From assembly GCF_002776525.5 (NCBI RefSeq), contig NC_045447.1, forward strand, positions 20,327,890 through 20,391,889: a stretch of DNA of 64,000 bases, read 5' to 3'. Every line of letters begins with the position of its first letter. Position 1 is the first letter of the stretch. Shown piece by piece: positions 9,559-20,910 of this stretch. This DNA comes from Piliocolobus tephrosceles (lineage: Eukaryota; Chordata; Mammalia; Primates; Cercopithecidae). The notes under the pieces were generated by a model. It had not been told where the DNA came from. It made no database searches and saw only the letters and a program-made list of their open reading frames with translations. The translations under genes were made by a program, and so were the position numbers.

Positions 9559-12500
9559 ATGGCAGGATCAAGATCACACATAACAATATTAACCTTAAAT
9601 GTAAAGGGACTAAATGCTCCAATTAAAAGACACAGACTGGCAAACTGGATAAAGAGTCAAGACCCATCAGTCTGCTGTCTTCAGGAGACCCATCTCACAT
9701 GCAGAGACATACATAGGCTCAAAATAAAAGGATGGAGGAAGATCTACCAAGCAAATGGAGAACAAAAAAAAGCAGGGGTTGCAATCCTAGTCTCTGATAA
9801 AACAGACTTTAAACCATCAAAGATCCAAAGAGACAAAGAAGGCCATTACATAATGGTAAAGGGATCAATCCAACAGGAAGAGCTAACTATCCTAAATATA
9901 TATGCACCTAATACAGGAGCACCCAGATTCATAAAGCAAGTCCTTAGAGACTTACAAAGAGACTTAGACTCCCATACAATAATAATGGGAGACTTCAACA
10001 CTCCACTGTCAACATTAGACAGATCAACGAGACAGAAAGTTAACAAGGATATCCAGGAATTGAACTCATCTCTGCACCAAGCGGACCTAATAGACATCTA
10101 TAGAACTCTCCACCCCAAGTCAACAGAATATACATTCTTCTCAGCACCACATCACACTTATTCCAAAATTGACCACATAATTGGAAGTAAAGCACTCCTC
10201 AGCAAATGTACAAGAACAGAAATTATAACAAACTGTCTCTCTGACCACAGTGCAATCAAACTAGAACTCAGGACTAGGAAACTCAATCAAAACCGCTCAA
10301 CTACATGGAAACTGAACAACCTGCTCCTGAATGACTACTGGGTACATAACGAAATGAAAGCAGAAATAAAGATGTTCTTTGAATCCAATGAGAACAAAGG
10401 TACAACATACCAGAATCTCTGGGACACATTTAAAGCAGTGTGTAGAGGGAAATTTATAGCACTAAGTGCCCACAAGAGAAAGCAGGAAAGATCTAAAATT
10501 GACACTCTAACATCACAATTAAAAGAACTAGAGAGGCAAGAGCAAACNNNNNNNNNNNNNNNNNNNNNNNNNNNNNNNNNNNNNNNNNNNNNNNNNNNNN
10601 NNNNNNNNNNNNNNNNNNNNNNNNNNNNNNNNNNNNNNNNNNNNNNNAATGAAAGCAGAAATAAAGATGTTCTTTGAATCCAATGAGAACAAAGGTACAA
10701 CATACCAGAATCTCTGGGACACATTTAAAGCAGTGTGTAGAGGGAAATTTATAGCACTAAGTGCCCACAAGAGAAAGCAGGAAAGATCTAAAATTGACAC
10801 TCTAACATCACAATTAAAAGAACTAGAGAGGCAAGAGCAAACACATTCAAAAGCTAGCAGAAGGCAAGAAATAACTAAGATCAGAGCAGAACTGAAGGAG
10901 ATAGAGACACAAAAAACCCTCCAAAAAATCAATGAATCCAGGAGTTGGTTTTTTGAAAAGATCAACAAAATTGACAGACCGCTAGCAAGGCTAATAAAGA
11001 AGAAAAGAGAGAGGAATCAAATAGACGCAATAAAAAATGATAAAGGGGATATCACCACCGACCCCACAGAAATACAAACTACCATCAGAGAATACTATAA
11101 ACACCTCTACGCAAATCAACTAGAAAATCTAGAAGAAATGGATAATTTCCTGGACGCGTACACTCTTCCAAGACTAAACCAGGAAGAAGTTGAATCCCTG
11201 AATAGACCAATAGCAGCCTCTGAAATTGAGGCAACAATTAATAGCCTACCCACCAAAAAAAGCCCAGGACCAGATGGATTCACAGCGGAATTCTACCAGA
11301 GGTACAAGGAGGAGCTGGTACCATTCCTTCTGAAACTATTCCAATCAATAGAAAAAGAGGGAATCCTCCCTAACTCATTTTATGAGGCCAACATCATCCT
11401 GATACCAAAGCCTGGCAGAGACACAACAAAAAAAGAGAATTTTAGACCAATCTCCCTGATGAACATCGATGCAAAAATCCTCAATAAAATCCTGGCAAAC
11501 CGGATTCAGCAGCACATCAAAAAGCTTATCCACCATGATCAAGTGGGCTTCATCCCTGGGATGCAAGGCTGGTTCAACATTCGCAAATCAATCAACGTAA
11601 TCCAGCATATCAACAGAACCAAAGACAAGAACCACATGATTATCTCAATAGATGCAGAAAAGGCTTTTGACAAAATTCAACAGCCCTTCATGCTAAAAAC
11701 GCTCAATAAATTCGGTATTGATGGAACGTACCTCAAAATAATAAGAGCTATTTATGACAAACCCACAGCTAATATCATACTGAATGGGCAAAAACTGGAA
11801 AAGTTCCCTTTGAAAACTGGCACAAGACAGGGATGCCCTCTCTCACCACTCCTATTCAACATAGTGTTGGAAGTTCTGGCTAGGGCAATCAGGCAAGAGA
11901 AAGAAATCAAGGGTATTCAGTTAGGAAAAGAGGAAGTCAAATTGTCCCTGTTTGCAGATGACATGATTGTGTATTTAGAAAACCCCATCGTCTCAGCCCA
12001 AAATCTTCTTAAGCTGATAAGCAACTTCAGCAAAGTCTCAGGATACAAAATTAATGTGCAAAAATCACAAGCATTCTTATACACCAGTAACAGACAAGCA
12101 GAGAGCCAAATCAGGAATGAACTTCCATTGACAATTGCTTCAAAGAGAATAAAATACCTAGGAATCCAACTTACAAGGGATGTAAAGGACCTCTTCAAGG
12201 AGAACTACAAACCACTGCTCAGTGAAATCAAAGAGGACACAAACAAATGGAAGAACATACCATGCTCATGGATAGGCAGAATCAATATTGTGAAAATGGC
12301 CATACTGCCCAAGGTAATTTATAGATTCAATGCCATCCCCATCAAGCTACCAATGAGTTTCTTCACCGAATTGGAAAAAACTGCTTTAAAGTTCATATGG
12401 AACCAAAAAAGAGCCCGTATTGCCAAGACAATCCTAAGTCAAAAGGACAAAGCCGGAGGCGTCACGCTACCTGACTTCAAACTATACTACAAGGCTACAG

Positions 12501-13681
12501 TAACCAAAACAGCATGGTACTGGTACCAAAACAGAGATATAGACCAATGGAACAGAACGGAGCCTTCAGAAATAATGCCACACATCTACAACCATCTGAT
12601 ATTTGACAAACCTGAGAAAAACAAGAAATGGGGAAAGGATTCCCTATTTAATAAATGGTGCTGGGAAAATTGGCTAGCCATAAGTAGAAAGCTGAAACTG
12701 GATCCTTTCCTTACTCCTTATACGAAGATTAATTCAAGATGGATTAGAGACTTAAATGTTAGACCTAATACCATAAAAACCCTAGAAGAAAATCTAGGTA
12801 GTACCATTCAGGACATAGGCATGGGCAAGGACTTCATGTCTAAAACACCAAAAGCAACGGCAGCAAAAGCCAAAATTGACAAATGGGATCTCATTAAACT
12901 AAAGAGCTTCTGCACAGCAAAAGAAACTACCATCAGAGTGAACAGGCAACCTACAGAATGGGAGAAAATTTTTGCAATCTACTCATCTGACAAAGGGCTC
13001 ATTTCCAGAATCTACAAAGAACTCAAACAAATATACAAGAAAAAAACAAACAACCCCATCCAAAAGTGGGGAAAGGATATGAACAGACATTTCTCAAAAG
13101 AAGACATTCATACAGCCAACAGACACATGAAAAAATGCTCATCATCACTGGCCATCAGAGAAATGCAAATCAAAACCACAATGAGATACCATCTCACACC
13201 AGTTAGAATGGCAATCATTAAAAAATCAGGAAACAACAGGTGTTGGAGGGGATGTGGAGAAATAGGAACACTTTTACACTGTTGGTGGGATTGTAAACTA
13301 GTTCAACCATTATGGAAAACAGTATGGCGATTCCTCAAGGACCTAGAACTAGATGTACCATATGACCCAGCCATCCCACTACTGGGTATATACCCAAAGG
13401 ATTATAAATTATGCTACTACAAAGACACATGCACACGTATGTTTATTGCGGCACTATTCACAATAGCAAAGACTTGGAATCAACCCAAATGTCCATCAGT
13501 GACAGACTGGATTAAGAAAATGTGGCACATATACACCATGGAATACTATGCAGCCATAAAAAAGGATGAGTTTGCGTCCTTTGTAGAGACATGGATGCAG
13601 CTGGAAACCATCATTCTTAGCAAATTATCACAAGAAGAGAAAACCAAACACCGCATGTTCTCACTCATAGGTGGGAACTGA
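9559..13681 (+). CDS. L1 ORF2 protein, endonuclease/reverse transcriptase (interrupted by an assembly gap)
   Basis: ORF2p nicks target DNA and performs target-primed reverse transcription. The frame is open from ATG at 9559 to the gap at 10548 and again from 10649 to TGA at 13679-13681, but the two halves are in different frames as written. Counting 9559-10547 plus 10843-13681 gives 3,828 nt, exactly 1,275 codons plus stop, the usual primate L1 ORF2 length, in frame. In that numbering the endonuclease residues N14, E43, Y115, D145, N147, D205 and H230 are present (MGDFN, SKIDH, LSDH motifs). RT residues D600 and the FADD pair D702/D703 are present, as is the C-terminal C1130, C1134, H1142, C1147 set. 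I see no stop or frameshift outside the gap. Function is not proven by sequence alone. Confidence 0.93.
10353..10547 (+). repeat. First copy of the 195-bp gap-flanking duplication
   Basis: Ends directly at the first N. The identical 195 bases recur at 10648-10842, directly after the last N. Both lie in the ORF2 segment between endonuclease and reverse transcriptase. Confidence 0.97.
10548..10647. other. Assembly gap of exactly 100 N
   Basis: One hundred undetermined bases, a size commonly used as a placeholder for gaps of unknown length. The flanks overlap by 195 bp, so the true gap length is probably negative (unmerged contig overlap). Confidence 0.99.
10648..10842 (+). repeat. Second copy of the 195-bp gap-flanking duplication
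   Basis: Exact repeat of 10353-10547. After it the L1 sequence continues as expected (THSKASRR...), which shows that one of the two copies is redundant. Confidence 0.97.
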
Positions 13682-13917
13682 ACAATGAGCTCACTTGGAC
13701 TCCGGAAGGGGAACATCACACACTGGGGCCTATCATGGGGAGGGGGGAGGGGGGAGGGATTGCATTGGGGAGTTATACCTGATATAAATGATGAATTGAT
13801 GGGTGCTGACGAGTTGATGGGTGCAGCACACCAACATGGCACATGTATACATATGTAACCTGCACGTTATGCACATGTACCCTAGAACTTAAATTATAAT
13901 AAAAAAGAAAAAAAAAA
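13682..13917 (+). repeat. 3' UTR and A-rich tail of L1 copy A
   Basis: Contains a G-rich tract at about 13735-13758, two related GTTGATGGGTGC-type phrases (13791-13822), ACATGTATACATATGTAACC, and an AATAAAA signal followed by an A-rich tail broken by a G. Confidence 0.9.
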
Positions 13918-13932
13918 AAGATAACTATACTT
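13918..13932 (+). repeat. Right target-site duplication of L1 copy A
   Basis: AAGATAACTATACTT, the partner of 8691-8705 with one mismatch. Confidence 0.9.
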
Positions 13933-16024
13933 ATGTTTTGAGGAGTGCAGTAGAGAATAACTACCACATACTCACATAAATTATCCCCTAGTGTCCCTTA
14001 ATTCACTCAATAGAAAAGCCAAGTACTATAGCTAGAAGAAAAGAGCCAGTCCCATCAATGCATTTTCCTATTGATGAATGCAGGGATACAGGGCTGACTT
14101 GAGTTATAGGGACAATTCTTTCATAGTCTCTAACTAATCTACTAAGACAGCTTCAGGTACAAACCAAACCCACCAACCAGAAGAGCACTGAGCTATGTGT
14201 GATTCAGGAATCACATACTTGCTACGCAGCTTTGGGATTCTCATATCCCCTCTCTGGGGCTTGATCATAATACATGCCAGATTAATGAGTTTAACTAAAT
14301 GATATCTGTAGTCTCTTCTGGCTCTGAAACTCTGTTGTTCTAGGTTTCCAACACCCCACCTACACTGGGAAGACATCAGTGTCCCTCTATAGCTGATTAC
14401 TCCCTCCTCCATCATGCATTGTCCTCCCCCCACTGAAGACAATGCATCATCCTGGACCCCCAAAGTGGTATGAGGCAGCCAGACAATCTCATTTACTCAC
14501 AACCAGTTCCATTATCAGGACCCAGCATATCCAATGATGATTTACCACATGTCGTTAATATGTTTGTTATATTTTGTTGGCGGAATATGAAAGATCATCA
14601 GCAAGCCAGCACACAGGGAAAGCATATTGAAATGAGCATTATGGATCTGTCAGGCTGGAGTTTATGGCCTTTCTCAGTACTACACTGTAAGTACAACAAG
14701 CCCTGATTGAGTCAGCAGCCTCCTGGGTACTCATTTGCCAAAGTGTGGGGAATTTTAATGCTAAGTTTCTCTGCCTGTGTTAGGCAGGCAGAGTTGGGGG
14801 AAGTGGGCAGATTGCCTTGGCTTAGGAGTATTATAAACGACCCTGCAAGTTCCGCAGATACCAGGAACAAAGCTTTCAGTGAGTTTGGCCTCTTATCTTC
14901 TTATCGTCTTATAGATTTTGGAGATGTCGTGCCCTGGAGTTTTAATACTCAGTTTGCAAATCCTCCTTTTAAAACCAATGCGTTGAATTGCAACGAAAAA
15001 GAGGGAGGAAGAAAGAAATATTCACAGAGGACCGACACTGTAAAAAAACAAAAAAGATGAAGAAAAACGGAGAAATGAGAATCATTAAAATCCCAGTTAC
15101 TAAGTATGATGGATGCAAATATCCTCACACCTTTTTTCCTTTACAGTCAAATTCCACGATGGGTTCAGGCTCCCTCACTGGGGAATTGCGTTCTCGGAAC
15201 AGGACTTTGTAGCTGCCGACACTGTCTAAAGAGATTACACAGCTTTGTAAGTCCAAATTAATGCACTGGGAAAATGAATTTTGGGAACAAATTTTCTGTT
15301 TCTTCTTTCTGCAAAGCATAGAAAGCATGAAATGAGGGGAGTGTATTTCTACCTACAGGAAGAGATCTGATTCTGTGATTTAGGGGAGGGTTGGATATTT
15401 TTCAGTGGGCAGTTCAAAGAAGTTGCCCTGGCTCAGACTCAGGTGTTATTAGCATTAACAGAGTTATCTCATAGTAACAATGTCAATCACCACCATTTCT
15501 TCTTTCTCAGCAGGAAGGCTTATCCATTAATATTTTGTTGTCTTGTTCTTGAGTAGGCACTTAGTATTCTAGGAGCTGGAATCTATTTTTCATGCCAATG
15601 GCATGCAGTTTTGGGTCACCTGGCTAATGCTGGGGCCATTCTACATTCCACAGACAGGGAGCTGTGGTCACTTGGCATTCCAGAGGCATTCCAAAACTGC
15701 AGGTCATTCATTATGCCAAGGTTAGTTTGTGGGCCTGCAGAGCCCAGAGCCCTGCGTGCTAGCCTATGTTAGTTATGACTGGAAATTCTGAGGGAGATGT
15801 AACTCCACTGGTGGCAGAAGGCCAGTGATGGACAGAAAGAGAAAATAAAAATTAACTTCAAAGAAGTATTAACTAGGTCTCAGAGAGTATGATGAGGACA
15901 ATATCTGGGGCACACAAAGTCAAAGATGGGTATTTTTTGAGAGGAGAAAGAAGAGTATACATCTAAATCAGATAATACATTGCTTTTTCTTAATTAGATG
16001 AAAAACAAGATATGAGATAATTAT
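13933..16024. other. Unassigned sequence with a moderately GC-richer patch
   Basis: About 2.1 kb with no repeat family I can name and no exon I can support. 15540-15760 is richer in G and C than its surroundings and holds three CATTCCA motifs (see the separate entry). Short open frames at 14134-15212 are overlapping and domain-free. Confidence 0.4.
15644..15693 (+). promoter_or_regulatory. Candidate cluster of three TEAD/MCAT-like sites
   Basis: CATTCCA occurs at 15644-15650, 15676-15682 and 15687-15693, the last two 11 bp apart (about one helical turn). CATTCC(A/T) is the known MCAT core bound by TEAD factors. The match is seen directly; regulatory activity is only inference, since short motifs occur by chance. 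Confidence 0.25.
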
Positions 16025-16230
16025 GAAGCATACTAGTTCTAAAATCAGTCAAGATTGGGTTCAAATGCTGCCTCTGCATCTTATTAATTGTATGACTTGG
16101 AGTGATAGGTTTACCTTCTTTAAATATTGGTTTCACCTGCAAAATAGAAACAAGATAATCTACCACTTAAGATAATATCCTTAAATGACAGTCCCTGACT
16201 CAAAGAAAATACTCTATGGATTTATTACTA
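16025..16230 (+). repeat. MIR SINE fragment
   Basis: GATTGGGTTCAAATGCTGCC, TTGTATGACTTGGAGTGATA and TTGGTTTCACCTGCAAAAT follow the MIR order (from remembered consensus). Diverged. Confidence 0.65.
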
Positions 16231-16964
16231 CTTATTTATTACTATTACTGTTGTATTTGTTGAAAAGTAACTGAATTGAAAAGCTGAAGATAGTGCTAAT
16301 TTCTTCCTCAATGAGTTATTGGTACTCATTCACTTTTTTCCAATTTCTTCTACCATAGATAAGGCGTTGCGTTAGGCATAGAAATTATTTTTGCTACATC
16401 TAGACAGATTAAGCCTGGACTGTGACTATATGACCATAGATTCAATCCAAAAGGCACTCAGTGACTATCACCTGTATACAGTCCTCTTTTCCAATCTCTG
16501 TGGTTAGCGCAAAGATCAAGAGTACTTACTCGTCACCTTAAAAAAACTGTGATACATATTTAGGAGAGAATATGCGTTTACAATTAGGCACTTTGTAACC
16601 ATATATGCTGAAGAACAACAACAACAAAAAGTTGTTTTTTCAACAAAAAATAGTCTTTAGTACCTGGAATTCAGAGAATGATCAGACCAGACAGTAGTTC
16701 TTAACATGCATGCAAAGACATTTATTTGGCCCTGCAATTCCAAACACTATTATGGTGGTGGCATGATGGCTGTACCGTCTTCAGTATTATCTCATCATAA
16801 ATTAAAGTCCAGCAGAACAGGTAGCTGAAGCCAGATAAGAAAGAATCTTGATTTTCATGCTAGGAATATAAACTTTATTTGCAAGGAATAAAGGGAAAAA
16901 GAAAAAAAAAAAGTATTTCGGTTTGCTTTTCTTTTTGTTGTTTTTGTTCTTACAAATAAGTAGC
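16231..16964. other. Unassigned AT-rich sequence
   Basis: No recognisable family or gene; includes A-rich and ACA-rich short runs near 16615-16640 and 16895-16912. Confidence 0.45.
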
Positions 16965-18110
16965 ATAATTTTCCCTGATGTATCTCCCAATATTGAAGTG
17001 TTCAATATTGGAACAGAATATACATGTATAATATATCAAGACCATCAACCCAAGACAAGAAATCTGTGATCTATGTTTTATGGGGCAAAAGATACAAGCC
17101 AGACTCTGGGGAGAGACAGCAATAGTGGTGGGGATAGCACTACAACTACAGGGAGGCACTCTGTAGTGACCTGCTGTACTGTTGGGAGCCAGAACCCCAG
17201 AAGGGTGCTACACAGAGGACATCTGAACTGTGCCTTGGCCAATAAGATCAGACAAGCAAGAGACGATGTCTCTGTATACATGGGGTCCTACTTCAGAGGG
17301 TCTTAAAGTATGGCCTATGAATACACAGAAGTGTGTGTTTCTGTTTTTGTTTTTGTGACTCAACAGCAAATGCAGGCATATTGTAGAAACCTGCAGAAGT
17401 GGGGGACCAACTTAATGCCAGATCCCACCACCACTTACAGGCTGGTGGGTACTTGTAGGTATGGACGGAAGGAGTCTGGGCTGTATGGCTTGCTGCCCAT
17501 CATGGTATTGATCAGATTTTCCCATGATGAAATGGTTCTGGCCCTTGTTCCAGTGGAATGTGGTGTTCCTTGCACTTTCTCCCAGTAGAATATGATAGAG
17601 ATGTTTTTTAGTTGGTCCTTTGCCCAGTAGGGTATAAGAATGTTTCTTTAGTTGGGCCTTTGTCTGCCTCATAGTTAGGTGGTTAGGCAGGATGTTTCTG
17701 ATGGCGGGAACCTCCATGGAATGTTTTACTTTGAACCACAGTCTGCAAAATTGCAGGGGCTTACAAAATGGTGCAATTTGGGCTAACAGTCTTGCCTTCT
17801 ACTTTAGTATAAAAGGAAGAGGGGTGTTGTTGGCTATCCGGCTGCTTCCTGTTGAATAGGGGCACTGTAATCAGGGTTTGGGTTTTGGAGCAGTGGGTGT
17901 GTGATTTCAGAGTTGTTTTCCTGGAGGCACTGATACTGGACTTGGCGGAGGAGAAGGATGGTATCAATGTGTTTCTTGGTGAATGCCTGGGCAAGGGAGT
18001 TCAGCCCATACCAAACATGAGTCATTCTGTGAATCTAGCTCTGCCAAGTTGGCCTTGTCTCCTCAACTAGACTGAGATCTCCGCCAGAGGGGGGGAAAAA
18101 AAAAAAAAAG
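16965..18110 (+). other. Unclassified LTR-like or retrocopy-like segment
   Basis: This GC-richer block contains TATA-like GTATAAAAGG at 17808-17817 and ends in a G run followed by about fourteen A (18089-18109), as a retrotransposed sequence might. I do not recognise the family, see no long open frame (longest about 100 codons, minus strand), and could not find target duplications. It could be an ERV LTR plus internal remnant, a processed pseudogene, or simply unique sequence. Confidence 0.3.
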
Positions 18111-19452
18111 CTCTGTTTAACACTTTATTTTGTAGTAACCAAAGTGCCTAATAATGAGCCGGGTATGGTGAACATCTTCAGTAAAATTATCGACTTCCTG
18201 ACTGGTCTCAGGTCACTGAAGTTACCTAGCTCAGTCTTCTTTTTGCATATTAAGATGCTACGGAGAGGCAAACCTATATCTTAGACTCAACACTTTTCTT
18301 TATTCCAAACTCCACTATGTCTGTCCACCCTCAACTGCATGGGCAGAATTGTTGCAGGAATTCAAAGGCAGTAGGAGAATCCAGGGCCGACACAGAAAAC
18401 TCCCACCCTCTACCTACCCTACCACCTCTACCCCCCAGCTCCAGAGTATAGCAGCCCGCATGCGCTTCCCATCCATTTCTGGGAAAGTTGAAATGCACTC
18501 ACTGACTCTGGCCCTCAGGGAGACCCTTAAAATCGGGGGTGCATGTTAAAAGTGAATTCTACAATTCTCACCAGGAGAGCTTCTCCTTGGAACAATTCTT
18601 AATGACCTCAAAGAAGTAAGGGTTAATGTTTCCATTAATTATAGAATCCTATTCTATTAACAGGACTCTAAGAGAAACAGCAAATCAAGTTGAAAAGAAA
18701 TTCTTAGAGAACATCTTATGATTCTTCCAAGGATTTGTTGATTCTTTCCTTATTCTAAAAGCTGGAACTATAAGTTTTAGGGAAAAATGCATGTTTTCTG
18801 CCAGGGTGGACCCATGTTTGGTGAGGAGTATGACTCATATAGTTTGGGGGGCTCTTTAAGTAAAGAATACCAAAATAGCAAAAATTTAGGCATAAAAATA
18901 ATTCTTATTTAAATTTAGAAAGAACATTATATTAAGTTATAATGCTTATCTGCTGACAATAATGAAACACTGAAAAATATTTTACAAAATTCAGAAAAAC
19001 AACATAATTTGTTTTTATAACTCGCAATATCACACGTCTATAATATTGTTAACATTTTATATGCATACTTTTGATACCTTCATATGGTGTTTTGAAATTA
19101 TTTTCTACAGAATGATTAGAAAGTTAATTAAATTTTTTCCTCTAGCTAGATCTTTTCTGACAATTTGAAAAAGTTCCATTCAGCTTCACAATTCGTGATT
19201 GAAAGTTAGTAAATAATTATTTAACATTATATTATTTTGAAAAAACTGGTTCAAATTTTCTTGATGGATGAGGTTAATATTTCAGGGGATTTCAAGGATT
19301 TTTGTGCAATGACGTATCTATTCTTTGCATTCATTGCCAGTTTGTAGTCAATGTACATATTGTATTTTTGAATTATGAGTTTTTATGCTAACTTTGTTGT
19401 TATCTGTAGTTCCTAAAAAATCAGCAAGAACTGAATGGAAACACACAAAGAA
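18111..19452. other. Unassigned AT-rich sequence
   Basis: Mostly A/T-rich from 18880 on. No repeat family or gene recognised. Confidence 0.45.
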
Positions 19453-19760
19453 GGAGGCCAAGGTGGACGGATCATGAGGTCAGGATATAGAGACCATCCT
19501 GGCTAACACAGTGAAATTCTGTCTCTACTAAAAATACAAAAAAAAAAAAAATTACTTGGGCAAGGTGGCGGATGCCTGTAGTCCCAGCTACTTTGGAGGC
19601 TGAGGCAGGAGAATGGCATGAACCCAGGAGGCAGAGCTTGCAGTGAGCCGAGATCATGCCACTGCACTCCAGCCTGGGTGACAGAGCAAGACTCATCTCA
19701 AAAAACAAAACAAAACAAAACAAACAAACAAACAAACAAACAAAAAACACACACACACAC
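19453..19760 (+). mobile_element. Alu SINE (AluY-like), 5'-truncated
   Basis: Starts inside the left arm at GGAGGCCAAGGTGG, missing roughly the first 35-40 bases. It keeps the middle A-rich linker, right arm GGCTGAGGCAGGAG and GCAGAGCTTGCAGTGAGCC. The GCTTGCAGTGAGCC form is typical of AluY. The tail is a compound of AAAAC, AAAC and AC repeats. Confidence 0.9.
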
Positions 19761-19990
19761 AAATATTTGACAAGGTGAGGCAATTTCAGAATTTATTACT
19801 AAGTCCTCAAAAGCAATTCCAGCAAAAAACAAAAATTGACCTCTGGGGTCTAATTAAACTAAAGAGCCTCTGTACAACAAAAGAAACTGTCAACAGAGTA
19901 AACAGACCACCTACAGAATGGGAAAATTATATTTTACACCTGACAAAGATCTAGTATCCAGAATCTATTAGGAAATTAAACAACGAAACA

Positions 19991-20031
<41 letters not shown>

Positions 20032-20910
20032 CATTAAAAATGGGTAAAAGACATGAACAGGTACTTTTTAAAAGAAGATATACAGGCATATGAAACAAAT
20101 AAAAAAAGAAAAACATACATATGAAGCAATACTCTGCATCATTAATCATCAGAGAAATGCAAATCAAAACCACAATGAGATATCATCTCACACCAGTTAG
20201 AATGGTTATTGTTAAAAAGTCAAGAAACAACAAATGCCAATGAGGCTGCAGAGAAAAGGAAATGAGTATACAACATTAGTGGGAATGTGAATTAGCTGAG
20301 TCACTATGTAAAACAGTTTGGAGATTTCTCAAGGCAAGATAAATCAGATAATAAAACAGAAAGAACATTTGACCCCAAAATCCCATTACTTGATAAATAT
20401 CCAAAATAAAACAAGTCATTCTACCAAAAAGACACATGCACTCATATGTTCATCACAGCACTATTCACAGTAACAAAGACACAGAATTAGCCAAGGTGCC
20501 CATGAATGGTGAACTGGATAAAGAAAATATGGTACATATACATCATGGGATACTACTCAGCCACACAAAATAATGAAATCATATCCTTTTCAGCAACATG
20601 GATGCAGCTAGAAGCCATTATCCTAAGCAAATAAATGCAGGAACAGTTAATCAAATACTGCATGTTCTCACCAATAAGTGGAAGCTAAACATTGGGTACT
20701 TACAGACATAAAGATGGCAATAATAGAAATATGGTACTACTATAGGAGAGAGGAAGGAGGGGGAGTCAAGAGTTGAAATCTACCTTTTGGGTACTGTGCT
20801 CATTACTTAGGTGATGGGATCATGTGTAACCCAAACCTCAGCATTAGGCAATATGCCCAGGTAGTAAATCTGCACATGTACCCCCTGAATCAAAATAAAG
20901 AGGTACAGAA
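19761..20910 (+). mobile_element. Older L1 3' fragment with internal (CA)n
   Basis: Begins with an ORF2 segment (ACTAAAGAGCCTCTGTACA), followed by the C-terminal ORF2 region and a 3' UTR containing GGGTACTGTGCTCATTAC and GCACATGTACCCCCTGAATC, then an A-rich end. The 3' UTR type suggests an L1PB/L1MA-age element. ORF2 is closed by many stops. A perfect CA run at 19992-20028 interrupts the coding-derived sequence. Confidence 0.88.
19992..20028 (+). repeat. (CA)n microsatellite inside L1
   Basis: About eighteen CA units lying within L1 ORF2-derived sequence at a point where L1 normally has AAACAAAT...; it expanded after the insertion. Confidence 0.95.

Larger units (their letters stand above)
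8706..13917 (+). mobile_element. Young 5'-truncated LINE-1 (copy A)
   Basis: The element lacks the 5' UTR and the first part of ORF1. It keeps the rest of ORF1 (to 9495), a 63-bp inter-ORF spacer, ORF2 (9559-13681), a 3' UTR with a G-rich tract near 13735-13758, and an A-rich tail. The observed span is 5,212 bp, but this includes a 100-N gap plus a 195-bp duplicated flank; without these it is about 4.9 kb. It is bounded by a 15-bp target-site duplication. The 3' UTR carries an internal near-repeat (GATGAATTGATGGGTGC then GACGAGTTGATGGGTGC). That version resembles Old World monkey L1s as I recall them; the species inference is tentative. Confidence 0.95.

Noticed and set aside
10353..10842. 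A biological tandem duplication within L1 ORF2
   Set aside because: The two copies are identical and end exactly at the edges of a 100-N placeholder; removing one restores the canonical ORF2 length, so an assembly artefact is far more likely.
15590..15606. CATGCC/GGCATG palindrome as an operator-like site
   Set aside because: Arms of only six bases around a short spacer are expected by chance; no partner sites found.
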